Positions 52,572 to 60,781 of a stretch of DNA of 64,000 nt are shown piece after piece. The notes under the pieces were generated by a model. The model was not told the origin of the DNA and did not search any database. It was given only the letters and a program-made list of their open reading frames with translations. A program made the position numbers and the translations under genes. Source of the DNA: Natronosalvus sp042663485 (GTDB lineage Archaea; Halobacteriota; Halobacteria; Halobacteriales; Natrialbaceae); NCBI GenBank assembly GCA_042663485.1, contig JBHTAF010000001.1, one strand, 5' to 3'. Position 1 is the first letter of the stretch. Each line of letters begins with the position of its first letter.

Positions 52572-53210
52572 GATATCACTCAGTTACTCTACTATGCCCG
52601 GGTAGCGCCTAAAAGGATTTCGAACCCGGGGGCGTGTCGGGCGGGCACATACTCGGCTCGAGCGACCACCCTCGGCGAATCCATTCCCAGACCCCGAAGT
52701 ATCCTGTCGACCAGTTCAACGAGGTCACTGGCTGCTTCGACGGTGATCGGATGAAGCCCCGCCAGCTGTCCTTAGGTGATCGCAAAGAATTCGAAAATAG
52801 CCAATTTCAGGATAGGCTATTCCAGAATCTACTCGAGCGACGTCAACCGAACGATCGGTAACCTACGTCGTGGAAGCTAGTGCTCGTGTGGATGAGGATG
52901 GCGTGGGCGTATTCGTCCTCAAGTAGTGCACCGATCGTCCGAACGTCGCTCTCCTCGCTCGTTCGTATCGAGGGCCGTCCGAGGCGGACCGACGGACACT
53001 CGAGACACCCGGTACAGTATGCGTGAGCGTGGGTAGCGAGAGTACTCAAAAGAACGAACACAGTCGCTGGACGAGCGACTGTCGGCTACCACCGACGGCA
53101 TCGCCTGTCGATTCGATCAGGCCGACGGCGCGGCTGTATTCGAACGACGTTTCCTGTTTCGCGGAAATCTGGGTGGAGGAATAACGTACCTGGGCGCCGT
53201 ATCCTGGAGT
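52572..53210. other. 639-bp region upstream of rps24e with a gene remnant
   Basis: Apart from the HTH remnant listed separately, I see no intact gene. An inverted repeat AATAGCC-N12-GGCTATT at about 52796-52821 is present. The promoter of rps24e lies within its right-hand part (about 52590-52620). Confidence 0.4.
52843..52962 (-). pseudogene. Fragment of a winged-helix (ArsR-like) regulator N-terminus
   Basis: The minus strand reads TSEESDVRTIGALLEDEY then AHAILIHTST before losing homology and stopping. The DVRTxGALLEDEYAHAIL pattern is the beginning of haloarchaeal HTH regulators whose next residues should form the winged helix; these are absent. It is probably the leftover of a deleted regulator, by recognition of this pattern only. 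Confidence 0.4.
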
Positions 53211-53567
53211 ATGGCAACCGATGATTCGTTCACTCGAACGCTCCTGATCGTCATCGCTGCAATCGTGCTCGTGCCGGTCGTCATGATGGTCGTGATGATG
53301 CCGATGATGGGTCTGTGGGGATGGGGACATATGTGGGGTGGGGGTGTCTGGAACGGCACCGGAGGAACCTGGATGTGGGCGCTCATGTTTCTGGTGCCCG
53401 TGCTCGTGATCCTCGGTATCGGATACCTGCTGTACAGCGCGATTCGCCGATCAGGCACTCGACAAAGCGATGCGGCTTTCGAAGAGTTACGATTGGCCTA
53501 CGCTCGTGGCGATCTCTCGGATGAAGAATTCGAGGAACGTCGCGAGCGCCTCCAGAGGGATAGATAG
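53211..53567 (+). CDS. SHOCT-domain membrane protein
   Basis: A 118-residue protein. Two transmembrane helices (TLLIVIAAIVLVPVVMMVVM and MWALMFLVPVLVILGIGYLL) flank a Gly/Trp/Met-rich loop, GLWGWGHMWGGGVWNGTGG. The C-terminal AAFEELRLAYARGDLSDEEF is the SHOCT motif (short C-terminal oligomerisation helix). Common in haloarchaeal stress or metal-related loci; function unknown. Confidence 0.85.
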   Translation: MATDDSFTRTLLIVIAAIVLVPVVMMVVMMPMMGLWGWGHMWGGGVWNGTGGTWMWALMFLVPVLVILGIGYLLYSAIRRSGTRQSDAAFEELRLAYARGDLSDEEFEERRERLQRDR

Positions 53568-53610
53568 GCGCTATTGCTTTCGGTTCGACGGCAAAATCGG
53601 CTGCTGTTGG

Positions 53611-54609
53611 TTACGCGACGACCGCCAGCCCCCGCGGCGTTTTGGACTCCGGACCCTCCCAGTCCGCCTCGAGCACCGACCACGAGTCCCCGAAGTCCTG
53701 TGAGACGAAACAGCCCAGGTTGTTGACGGCGTACACCGTTCCTTCAGACTCGGCGAAGATCGTCCGGACGACGCCCTCGCCCATCGGGAGCCCCCGGTCG
53801 TCGAGGCGCTCCCAGTCGGCGTCCGGTCCCGGTTTGCGGTAGGCGTAGGCCGTCGCCCGCGAGGCCGTGTGTGCGCTCGAGGCGCCGCTGGCACTCGAGA
53901 GGAGAACTCTTTCTGGATCGTCAGGATGGGGGACGACCGACCAGCAGTAGCGGTGCTCGAGGCCCGCCTGCGGGTGACTCCAGGTCTCGCCGCCGTCGTC
54001 GCTCTGGGCGTAGCCGTCACCTGCCGCGGTGTACACTCGGCCCTCCATATCGGGGTGGGTCGCGAGGCTGTGGTTGTCGACTCTGGATCCCTCGGGGCGT
54101 TCCTGCCAGCTGTCCTGGGCTTCGTCACGGATGACGAACGCCCCCGCCTCGATCCCCACGTAGAGGCGGTCGGAATCGTGAGGGTCGACCTCGAGCCAGC
54201 GCACGTGGTGGGTGTGCGGTCGCGGCGGGAAGTACCACTCCTCCTCGGAGGGGAGGTCGACCAGCCCTTCGAGGTGCGTCCAGGTGTCGCCGGCGTCGTC
54301 GGAGCGATAGACGCGGCTGGGTTCGGTGCCGACGTAGACGACGTCGGGGTCGTGGGGGCTGACCGTCGCCGCCATGACGGCCTCGCTCACGAACGCCGTC
54401 TCGAGTGCATCGAAGGTCTCGCCGCCGTCGGTCGAGCGAAAGAGGCCGTCCTCGAACGTACCGACGAAGACCCGGTCGGGGTCGTCTGGTGAGACGGCGA
54501 CGCACTCGAGGTCGTAGCCCTCGAGGCGAGTCGACTGTGACCACTCGCCGTCGCCGTCGTCTCGGGAGACCAGCAACCGATTCGGGAGCGCCGTGTAGAC
54601 GGTCGTCAT
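53611..54609 (-). CDS. BNR/Asp-box repeat protein (sialidase-like beta-propeller)
   Basis: A 332-residue protein with four or more Asp boxes (STDGGETF, SDDAGDTW, SDDGGETW, SQDFGDSW) in a beta-propeller pattern. It starts MTTVYTALPNRLLVSRDDG with no signal peptide, so it is cytoplasmic or released otherwise. BNR proteins include sialidases, photosystem assembly factors and VPS10-like proteins; no catalytic sialidase residues are obvious. Function unknown. Convergent to the SHOCT gene. Confidence 0.82.
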   Translation of the reverse strand: MTTVYTALPNRLLVSRDDGDGEWSQSTRLEGYDLECVAVSPDDPDRVFVGTFEDGLFRSTDGGETFDALETAFVSEAVMAATVSPHDPDVVYVGTEPSRVYRSDDAGDTWTHLEGLVDLPSEEEWYFPPRPHTHHVRWLEVDPHDSDRLYVGIEAGAFVIRDEAQDSWQERPEGSRVDNHSLATHPDMEGRVYTAAGDGYAQSDDGGETWSHPQAGLEHRYCWSVVPHPDDPERVLLSSASGASSAHTASRATAYAYRKPGPDADWERLDDRGLPMGEGVVRTIFAESEGTVYAVNNLGCFVSQDFGDSWSVLEADWEGPESKTPRGLAVVA

Positions 54610-54939
54610 GGGGTGGGATACGCCCTCGAGGGACACAAGCGTTCCCCGTGCCACGCGGGGCGGACACGGACGGCGCAAACCACGAGTCGCCAGGCGCTCG
54701 AGCGGACGGGGTGGCCGTCACCGCTCTGACAGCGGTCCGGCGCCTCTTTCGCGGGGCCCACCCGCGTCTGGGCTCCTCGAGGCGCGTTCAAGCAGACACA
54801 ATAGACGTTGTGAAGGCCTCGGTAGATTCGGGCAACAGTTCAAGAGAGGGGTAAATATGTATTATATAGGCGGTTGACCTTACTGATTCAGGGTAATGGG
54901 TATGGCCGCGGTGAAGATCATAGCCACCCTGGAGACAGT
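54610..54939. other. 330-bp divergent intergenic
   Basis: Contains a TATA-like stretch TTATATAGG near 54862 that could drive the membrane-protein pair starting at 54940. No gene seen. Confidence 0.45.
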
Positions 54940-55284
54940 ATGACCACGACGAAGGAAACGAAACACGTAGCCGTTGAATCGACGGTAGCTGACGAGCAGG
55001 TGTCTCACGTGAGTGCCATCGTGGCCGTGCTGGGTGTCGTCACTTTGCTCGTCGGGCAACCCTCGACGCGGAGTCCACCGATAAGCGACCCCGGAGAGAC
55101 GCCGGAAGCTGCGGCGGACATGGATGCAACCGCTGTCGCATCTGCGGCCGCTCCGCTTCTCACAGGGTGGCTCTTCCTCGTGGTACAGCGCTTGTTTCAG
55201 AGTCGTCGCCAGTACCCCCTGCTGACGGCTCTGAGTATCGAAGGAAACGGAGCCCAGACGGTGGAGGCCCATGGCGCCGTCTGA
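54940..55284 (+). CDS. Possible small membrane protein overlapping the next gene
   Basis: A 114-residue frame from ATG 54940 with two hydrophobic helices (VSHVSAIVAVLGVVTLLVG and AAAPLLTGWLFLVVQRLF). It ends 14 bp into the following gene and has a TATA-like box about 75 bp upstream. No homology recognised; coding status is uncertain but the pairing with a membrane-protein gene is typical of a small two-gene operon. Confidence 0.45.
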   Translation: MTTTKETKHVAVESTVADEQVSHVSAIVAVLGVVTLLVGQPSTRSPPISDPGETPEAAADMDATAVASAAAPLLTGWLFLVVQRLFQSRRQYPLLTALSIEGNGAQTVEAHGAV

Positions 55285-56029
55285 ACGGTACTTCTCGAAG
55301 GTTGGTGCCGTTGCGGCGATTGCGGGAATCGGCGTCTATGCCGTGTCAAAAGGCATCCACTCGTGGGTACCGCCGCACCACACCCGGGACGCGTTCGCAG
55401 ACTACGCCACTGATCCAAACTGGGCGATCATACACCTCGGTGAGCTTCTGGGAATCCTGTTGATGTGTGCCGCAGTACTCGCTCTCACCTGGCGGCTCCG
55501 CAGAGACGTCGCGGGCGTGTGGGCTGCCCTCGGTGGGGCGGCAATGATCGTGTGTACAGGCGTCTATGCCATCTTCATCGCGGTTGACGGCGTCGCCCTC
55601 GGAATCATGGTCGATCGGTGGGCGGCGGCCGACCCCGACCAACAGGAACTGCTGTACGAGACGGCTTTCGTCGTTCGCCAAATCGAAGGCGGCCTCTTCA
55701 GCATCCAGTGGGTCATGTTCGGGCTCGCCGCCGGGCTCTTTGCGGGCGCGTTTTTCGCCAGCGCCGCGTCGCCCGTTCGGCTCGGCTGGTTCAGCGCCAT
55801 GGGCTGGCTGAGCGTCGTCGCCAGTCTCGGCGCACTCGCGTTCGGGATCGTCCAGGCCCAGACCGGATACACCGATCTCTCGATGGCCTTCCAGACCGGA
55901 TTGTTCCCGGGCGTGGTCTGGGTCATCGCCGTCGGAGTCTTCCTCTACCGGAACCCGATCCACGACGGTACACTCGATCGGGACGCCCAGCGAGCGGACG
56001 ACCGGCCGCGTCACGAGCCCGCCGACTGA
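55271..56029 (+). CDS. Polytopic membrane protein (DUF4386-like)
   Basis: A 252-residue protein with about six transmembrane helices and short loops (for example ILLMCAAVLALTWRL, FAGAFFASAASPVRLG, VWVIAVGVFLYRNP). The arrangement resembles the DUF4386 or related haloarchaeal membrane families. Function unknown. It overlaps the preceding small frame by 14 bp and the uppP gene follows 76 bp later in the same direction. Confidence 0.75.
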   Translation: MAPSERYFSKVGAVAAIAGIGVYAVSKGIHSWVPPHHTRDAFADYATDPNWAIIHLGELLGILLMCAAVLALTWRLRRDVAGVWAALGGAAMIVCTGVYAIFIAVDGVALGIMVDRWAAADPDQQELLYETAFVVRQIEGGLFSIQWVMFGLAAGLFAGAFFASAASPVRLGWFSAMGWLSVVASLGALAFGIVQAQTGYTDLSMAFQTGLFPGVVWVIAVGVFLYRNPIHDGTLDRDAQRADDRPRHEPAD

Positions 56030-56105
56030 GTGGTCTCGAGCGACGGTGAACTTCGAGGGCCGAATGTAAACGGTCTTGTGCATCCACCCGAGAGTCAGCC
56101 ACGAC

Positions 56106-56960
56106 ATGGGGGCGTTCGTCGTTGCCGTCGCGGAGTCGGACCTCGAGTTGCTCGTCGCGATCCTCGCCGGGATCGTCCAGGGGATCGTCGAGTGGCTGCC
56201 GGTCTCGAGCCAGGGCAACCTCTCGCTGTTTCTGACGCTCGTCGGTACCGACCCCGGCGTGGCGCTCCAGTTGGCGCTGTTCTTGCAAGTCGGGACGACC
56301 CTCTCGGCGGCGACGTACTATCGCGAGGAGATACGGGCGGCCCTCGAGTCCGTTCCCGAGTGGCGCCCGAGTCGGGCCTACGAGGGCGAGAACGCGATTA
56401 CGTCCTACATCGTCCTCGCATCTGCGATGACCGGCCTGGTGGGAATTCCACTGTACATCTTCGCCGTCGACTTCGCTGGCCAGCTAACGGGCGGGGTGTT
56501 CATCGGCCTGATCGGCGTCCTCCTGATTCTCACTGGGGTAATTCAGTTGCGCCTCGAGTCCGTCTCGATGGGCACCCGCGAGAAGCCGACGCTGGTGGAC
56601 TCGATCCTGGTCGGCGCGGTCCAGGGCCTCGCCATCCTGCCCGGCATCTCACGCTCGGGGATGACCACGAGCGCCCTCTTGTTCCGGAGCTACGAGCCAC
56701 CCGCGGCGTTTCGCCTGTCGTTCCTACTGTCGATTCCGGCGAGTCTCGGCGCGGCGGCGCTGACGATGGCCGGCGCCGGCGGGCTGCCCGGGATTGCGCC
56801 CGTGCCAGCTGTGGTCGCGCTGCTGGTGAGTGGGGTCGTGGGGTACCTGACCATCGACGCCCTCATGCGGATCGTCGAGCGGGTGCCCTTCTGGGCGGTG
56901 TGTTTCGGTCTCGGTGGGCTGGCGATCGTCGGCGGGACGGTCGTTTCCGTGGTCGTCTAG
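56106..56960 (+). CDS. uppP: Undecaprenyl-diphosphatase-like protein (UppP/BacA family)
   Basis: A 284-residue polytopic enzyme that dephosphorylates polyprenyl diphosphate carriers, in haloarchaea presumably dolichyl or polyprenyl diphosphate used for S-layer glycosylation. The two active-site motifs GIVEWLPVSSQGNL and LPGISRSGMTTSAL are intact. ATG 56106 matches the family N-terminus. Together with DUF368 at 22.4 kb this gives two genes of lipid-carrier metabolism in the window. Confidence 0.93.
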   Translation: MGAFVVAVAESDLELLVAILAGIVQGIVEWLPVSSQGNLSLFLTLVGTDPGVALQLALFLQVGTTLSAATYYREEIRAALESVPEWRPSRAYEGENAITSYIVLASAMTGLVGIPLYIFAVDFAGQLTGGVFIGLIGVLLILTGVIQLRLESVSMGTREKPTLVDSILVGAVQGLAILPGISRSGMTTSALLFRSYEPPAAFRLSFLLSIPASLGAAALTMAGAGGLPGIAPVPAVVALLVSGVVGYLTIDALMRIVERVPFWAVCFGLGGLAIVGGTVVSVVV

Positions 56961-57059
56961 ATACGCTCCCGCGATCGCGTGAACGTAGCTGCTCGAGGCC
57001 ACAGGAAAAGAATTATTTTCTGAGGAAACTATTTGTCCTCTCGAGTCGTACGTGAGACT

Positions 57060-57575
57060 ATGACTGAGGAGACGTGGGACGACCTCAACGAGCACGTCAA
57101 AGCGGAGTGGAAGGCTGAGACGACGCCGTTCGAACGCGTCTACGAGGTCGTCGAACAGACCCACGATGGACAGTCAGCGGCCGACATCGCCGAGCGAGCG
57201 CTCGTCAGCGAGCCGACGGCGCGTCGCCACTGTAAGGCGCTCGTCAACACTGGCTTTGCCGAAGCCGAGCAGGAGGGGCGATCGACGATCTACAAACGGA
57301 ACGCCGACCGCGTGCTCATGACCCGAATTCGCGAGCTTCGGCGCGAGACGACTCGCGAGGAGTTGCTCGACGGGATCAAACGAATGAAACGGGAGATTCG
57401 CCGGTACGAAGACCAGTACGACGTCGTTTCGCCCGAGGAACTCTCACGTGAACTCGACGCCGACGATGGACAGGGGTGGGAGGACCTGAGTACGTGGCGC
57501 ACCACTCGGCAGAACCTCGCTATCGCGCAGGCGGCCCTTGCATACAGCGAGGCGAGCCAGCAGCTCACTGCATGA
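57060..57575 (+). CDS. HTH regulator of a TA-like pair (DUF7342-type)
   Basis: A 171-residue protein whose residues 20-70 form a helix-turn-helix (TTPFERVYEVVEQTHDGQSA, then DIAERALVSEPTARRHCKAL). The second half is a charged helical region (REELLDGIKRMKREIRRYE) and WEDLSTWRTTRQNLAIAQAALAY. The pattern fits haloarchaeal DUF7342 regulators that precede a TumE-like toxin. The start ATG 57060 lies downstream of a small inverted repeat GAGGA-N9-TCCTC (57022-57040). Its stop overlaps the next start (ATGA). Confidence 0.72.
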   Translation: MTEETWDDLNEHVKAEWKAETTPFERVYEVVEQTHDGQSAADIAERALVSEPTARRHCKALVNTGFAEAEQEGRSTIYKRNADRVLMTRIRELRRETTREELLDGIKRMKREIRRYEDQYDVVSPEELSRELDADDGQGWEDLSTWRTTRQNLAIAQAALAYSEASQQLTA

Positions 57576-58018
57576 CAGGGGCTGATCGTGCTGGCGAGTT
57601 CGGTCCGATTTACCTTCCCGCACTTCGACGAATTCGCGACCTCTGGCGCACGCTCGAGCCGCTCGTCGACGAGACGTCCTACGACGATCCCATCGCTCCG
57701 ACCGAACTCCACATCGAACTTGGTGACGGGATCGGAGCAGCTGACGGCGCGCGTCTCGACGTCCAGTGGAGCGAGCGCGGAATGTATTCGTTCCACTACG
57801 TCGACACCGATGAAGTCAACTGGCGATTCGATCGCCATCCCAATACCCACTCTCCCGAGAAACACTTCCATCCACCTGTTCAGGCTGTGACCGCAGAGCC
57901 CTCGTGTATTACCGTCGAGGAGGTGTCACTCGTCACACGGGCAGTTCACGCGATGTGGCGAGCCGCCTACGATCATGGTGACGTAAGTCGATTGAACTCG
58001 TTCACCAATCCGCCGTGA
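57572..58018 (+). CDS. TumE-like toxin/DUF6516-type partner
   Basis: A 148-residue protein overlapping the HTH gene by 4 bp. It has the His/Asp-rich segment RFDRHPNTHSPEKHFHPPVQ and SCITVEEVSLVTRAVHAMWRAA ending YDHGDVS, which I associate with haloarchaeal DUF6516/TumE-like proteins. If the association holds, the HTH gene is the antitoxin and this the toxin, an ArsR-type TA module. Family recognition is from memory; nuclease activity is not shown. Confidence 0.66.
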   Translation: MTGADRAGEFGPIYLPALRRIRDLWRTLEPLVDETSYDDPIAPTELHIELGDGIGAADGARLDVQWSERGMYSFHYVDTDEVNWRFDRHPNTHSPEKHFHPPVQAVTAEPSCITVEEVSLVTRAVHAMWRAAYDHGDVSRLNSFTNPP

Positions 58019-58166
58019 GCGTAGCGGTGGGATCCGATGTGGTCTCGATTTGCTCGAGCACCTGGCCGAGAACAGCGATTGGCTGGAAGCACCGATCCAC
58101 AGGCGGGCACAGCAACGCTTCGAGGAATGAACGACCTTTTTGCTCCTGGCTCTCGACAGTGGTGGC

Positions 58167-58493
58167 GTGGGACGTTATCTACCAGGCGAACACGAGACGT
58201 TTATCAAATGCGATACGCCGAGGTGCGGCGCCAACAACGCGCCTGAAGGCACGCCAGCGTACGATACGGAGTGCTGGCGATGCGGCGAGCCTCTCGGCGG
58301 GAAACCCGAACCGGGCGACGAACTGACTGTCGACATCGTCGACGAGAAGCCCGACGGGACGCTCGTGTGCAAGACCGACGGCGGATTCGTTCTCTTTCTC
58401 GAGGAAGAAGTGATGGGCATCCAGGCGACCGTCCGCGTGACCGAGGTCGAGGGGACCGCCGGGCAGGCCGAGCTCGTCGATCCGGACTCGTAG
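58167..58493 (+). CDS. TRAM-like domain protein with zinc-ribbon start
   Basis: A 108-residue protein from GTG 58167 (other starts possible). The N-terminal half has CDTPRCGANN...CWRCGE, a zinc knuckle; the C-terminal 70 residues (GDELTVDIVDEKPDGTLVCK, VTEVEGTAGQAELV) look like a TRAM or OB-like strand set. Similar small TRAM proteins in archaea bind RNA. No ATG fits well, so the N-terminus is uncertain. Confidence 0.58.
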   Translation: MGRYLPGEHETFIKCDTPRCGANNAPEGTPAYDTECWRCGEPLGGKPEPGDELTVDIVDEKPDGTLVCKTDGGFVLFLEEEVMGIQATVRVTEVEGTAGQAELVDPDS

Positions 58494-58637
58494 TTAGGCA
58501 AGTGTGTCGCTCGAGCGTCCTGGACACTCTATTCGGCCGCCTACCCGTGTTGCCCCCTCGGTTAGGCAACCCATTCGATTTGCAGAATGTTAAACTCGGC
58601 ATAATGTGTATGTATACCACCGTTGGGCTGACACGCC

Positions 58638-60164
58638 ATGGGGCGTGCACAGACGGAGGTTCTCGGGGTCGTCCTCCTCTTCGGGATGGTACTGGTGGGA
58701 GCCACAGCGATTGCGACGGTGGGAGTGAGTGGACTAGAGCTAGTGCAAGACGAAGCCGAGACGGAGCGGGATCGCCTCGAGATGCAGACGGTCGCCCACG
58801 AGATTGCCTCGCTGGGGGACGGCGATCGCCAGGCAGTCGGTGTCGAAGAGTCGTACGACCGGGTCGAGGGAGGTCGGCTCGTGATCAGCGTCGACGGTCA
58901 GGAGGTGTACAACGAGTCGATGGGGCGACTCGTGACCGACGGCCTAGTGTACGAAGGCGGCCTCGTGGTGCAGGACGGTCGGGCGATCCGCGATCCGGCC
59001 GTCGAGACGCGGGGGCGGGCGACACAGATTACGGTGCCGCGACTCGCCGGTGAGACGTTTTCTGGCGACCTCGAGCGGACAGGGACGACGGCGATCCGGG
59101 TCGAGGATCCGACCGCGAACGTGACCCTCACCGTTCACAGCGCGTACGCGCCAGCCTGGTACGAGGCGTTCGAAGCACACGGTGACGCGCGGCTGGTCGA
59201 CGGCGAGACCGTCGAGGTGGTCTTCGAAGGGGGCACCGCGCCGCGGCCGCCGACCGGATCGTCGGCGATCACCTTCGGGGAGACAGGGGGCGTGACGGTC
59301 GGCGAGATCGATCGACTGTGGGTCGACAGCTACGCCTCCTCGGCGGGGGCCTATGGCGGGGACAATCGCGGGGCCAACGCGACGATTCGCTCGCCGAACG
59401 CACTGCACTTCGCGGCCGGTGGCGGGGGGACGGTCGACCTCCGCGTCGAGCGTGTCGTCTCCGGCGAATCGATCACCCCCGGCCCCTGGCTCGAAGACGA
59501 CCAGATCGTCGAGTACGCCGACAACGTCTCCGTGCCGGTGCCCACGGGCGACGTCATCGCCGCACAAGACTCGACCCAGGGGGCCCAGATCGGCGCATCG
59601 AACCTGACCGCCGTCGAAACTGGTGGAGCATATCACACGAGCGGCGACCTTGAGGTCAAGAATGAGACCCTCCGCCTGGCCGACGACACCTCGTTGTTCG
59701 TGGATGGCGATCTCACGCTCGCGAACGCGACGATCATCGCCGATGACGACCTGCAGATCTACGTGACGGGCGACCTCGAGCTTGGCGATGACGTCCAGAT
59801 CGAAACCGCCGGCAACCCTCATCGGGCGTCCGCCGTGCGGGTCTTCGTCGCCGGTGATATCCGGGCGGGCGAAGAACGACGCGGCGAACGCGCCGAGCCC
59901 GATACGATCTCACTGACGGGGTACGTCCACGCCTCCGAATCGACCCTGTACATGCACGGCGAACTCGAACTGTACGGCGCGCTGGCCATCGGCGACATCC
60001 AGAATATGGGGTCGGCCCAGACGGGCGATCTGATCGTACACTACGACGAGGAACTCGTCACGACGGAGATCTATACCCAGAAAAGCGCTCCGCCGATGGA
60101 CGCCGCGTACACCCGCGAGGCGTACTACCTCCGGTTCGTGCTCCCCGAGATCGACATGGCGTGA
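58638..60164 (+). CDS. Type IV pilin-like protein with beta-helix body (DUF7289/DUF7305-like)
   Basis: A 508-residue protein with a class III (prepilin) signal: MGRAQTEVLGVVLLFGMVLV. Cleavage by the archaeal prepilin peptidase would be after Ala4, exposing QTEVLG as the pilin N-terminus and a hydrophobic polymerisation helix. The body has regularly spaced beta strands (DTSLFVDGDLTLANATIIAD, DLQIYVTGDLELGDDVQI), a bactofilin-like parallel beta-helix. So it could be a minor pilin or surface appendage subunit. It is not in a pilus operon here. Divergence: unlike normal pilins it is very large. Confidence 0.78.
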   Translation: MGRAQTEVLGVVLLFGMVLVGATAIATVGVSGLELVQDEAETERDRLEMQTVAHEIASLGDGDRQAVGVEESYDRVEGGRLVISVDGQEVYNESMGRLVTDGLVYEGGLVVQDGRAIRDPAVETRGRATQITVPRLAGETFSGDLERTGTTAIRVEDPTANVTLTVHSAYAPAWYEAFEAHGDARLVDGETVEVVFEGGTAPRPPTGSSAITFGETGGVTVGEIDRLWVDSYASSAGAYGGDNRGANATIRSPNALHFAAGGGGTVDLRVERVVSGESITPGPWLEDDQIVEYADNVSVPVPTGDVIAAQDSTQGAQIGASNLTAVETGGAYHTSGDLEVKNETLRLADDTSLFVDGDLTLANATIIADDDLQIYVTGDLELGDDVQIETAGNPHRASAVRVFVAGDIRAGEERRGERAEPDTISLTGYVHASESTLYMHGELELYGALAIGDIQNMGSAQTGDLIVHYDEELVTTEIYTQKSAPPMDAAYTREAYYLRFVLPEIDMA

Positions 60165-60781
60165 ACGAACCGGTAGTAATGGATGCGGATTCTTCAGCTC
60201 ACGCCGGAGGTGCCTCGAGTTCCTCGTCCCCGGTTCGTTCCTCGGCGGCGTCGCGGTCCTCCGGGTAGCCGATGTCGGCTCGCCGGCCGTTGATACCGAT
60301 CGCGTCGATGGTCCGCCTTGAATCAGCAGGTCGGTCGCCTCGCTGAGCTCGTACTCGCCGCGATTGGACTGTTGGACCAGATGGCAAGCGTGGAAAATCG
60401 CGGGCAAACCGTAAAAACCGGTCATTACTGGAACCCTGATCACTTTCCCCTCGGTCTGCAAACTCGCTCGTACATCCGTCGCGATCGCAATCGGATTCGG
60501 AATTCCAAGCGCTCGCTGGACACCGGTAAATCGAGTTCCTCACCGTCACAGCACACGAGTCCCTCGAGAGCCAAAAGGGGGGTGTCGAGGCGCACGAGAG
60601 ACCGCTCACGCGACCGTCACCTCGATTGATCCGCCCGCAATGAGCCTGTTGAATCCATACGCTTATCTGGTGTCGATCTACCAACCGAACGAAAAGTGCC
60701 GTCTATAAATGAGTCAACTGAATAACACCATCATGCGTGTCGTGAATACGTTATATGTGGTAGTTAGTAACACACTCATAT
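60165..60781. other. 617-bp gap with nucleotidyltransferase C-terminal remnant
   Basis: Apart from the pseudogene at 60199-60425, no gene is seen. A TATA-like ATATGT near 60750-60760 precedes the LTD gene and marks its probable promoter. Confidence 0.5.
60199..60425 (-). pseudogene. C-terminal remnant of a sugar nucleotidyltransferase
   Basis: The minus strand, in two frames joined by a frameshift near 60310-60316, reads MTGFYGLPAIFHACHLVQQ, RGEYELSEATDLLIQ, then RTIDAIGINGRRADIGYPED, ending in a stop at 60199. This is the recognisable C-terminal third of a glucose-1-phosphate-type nucleotidyltransferase of the AglF/GlmU-like family. The N-terminal third of the same enzyme lies at 63346-63577 on the same strand, so one gene was broken. 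Confidence 0.75.
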
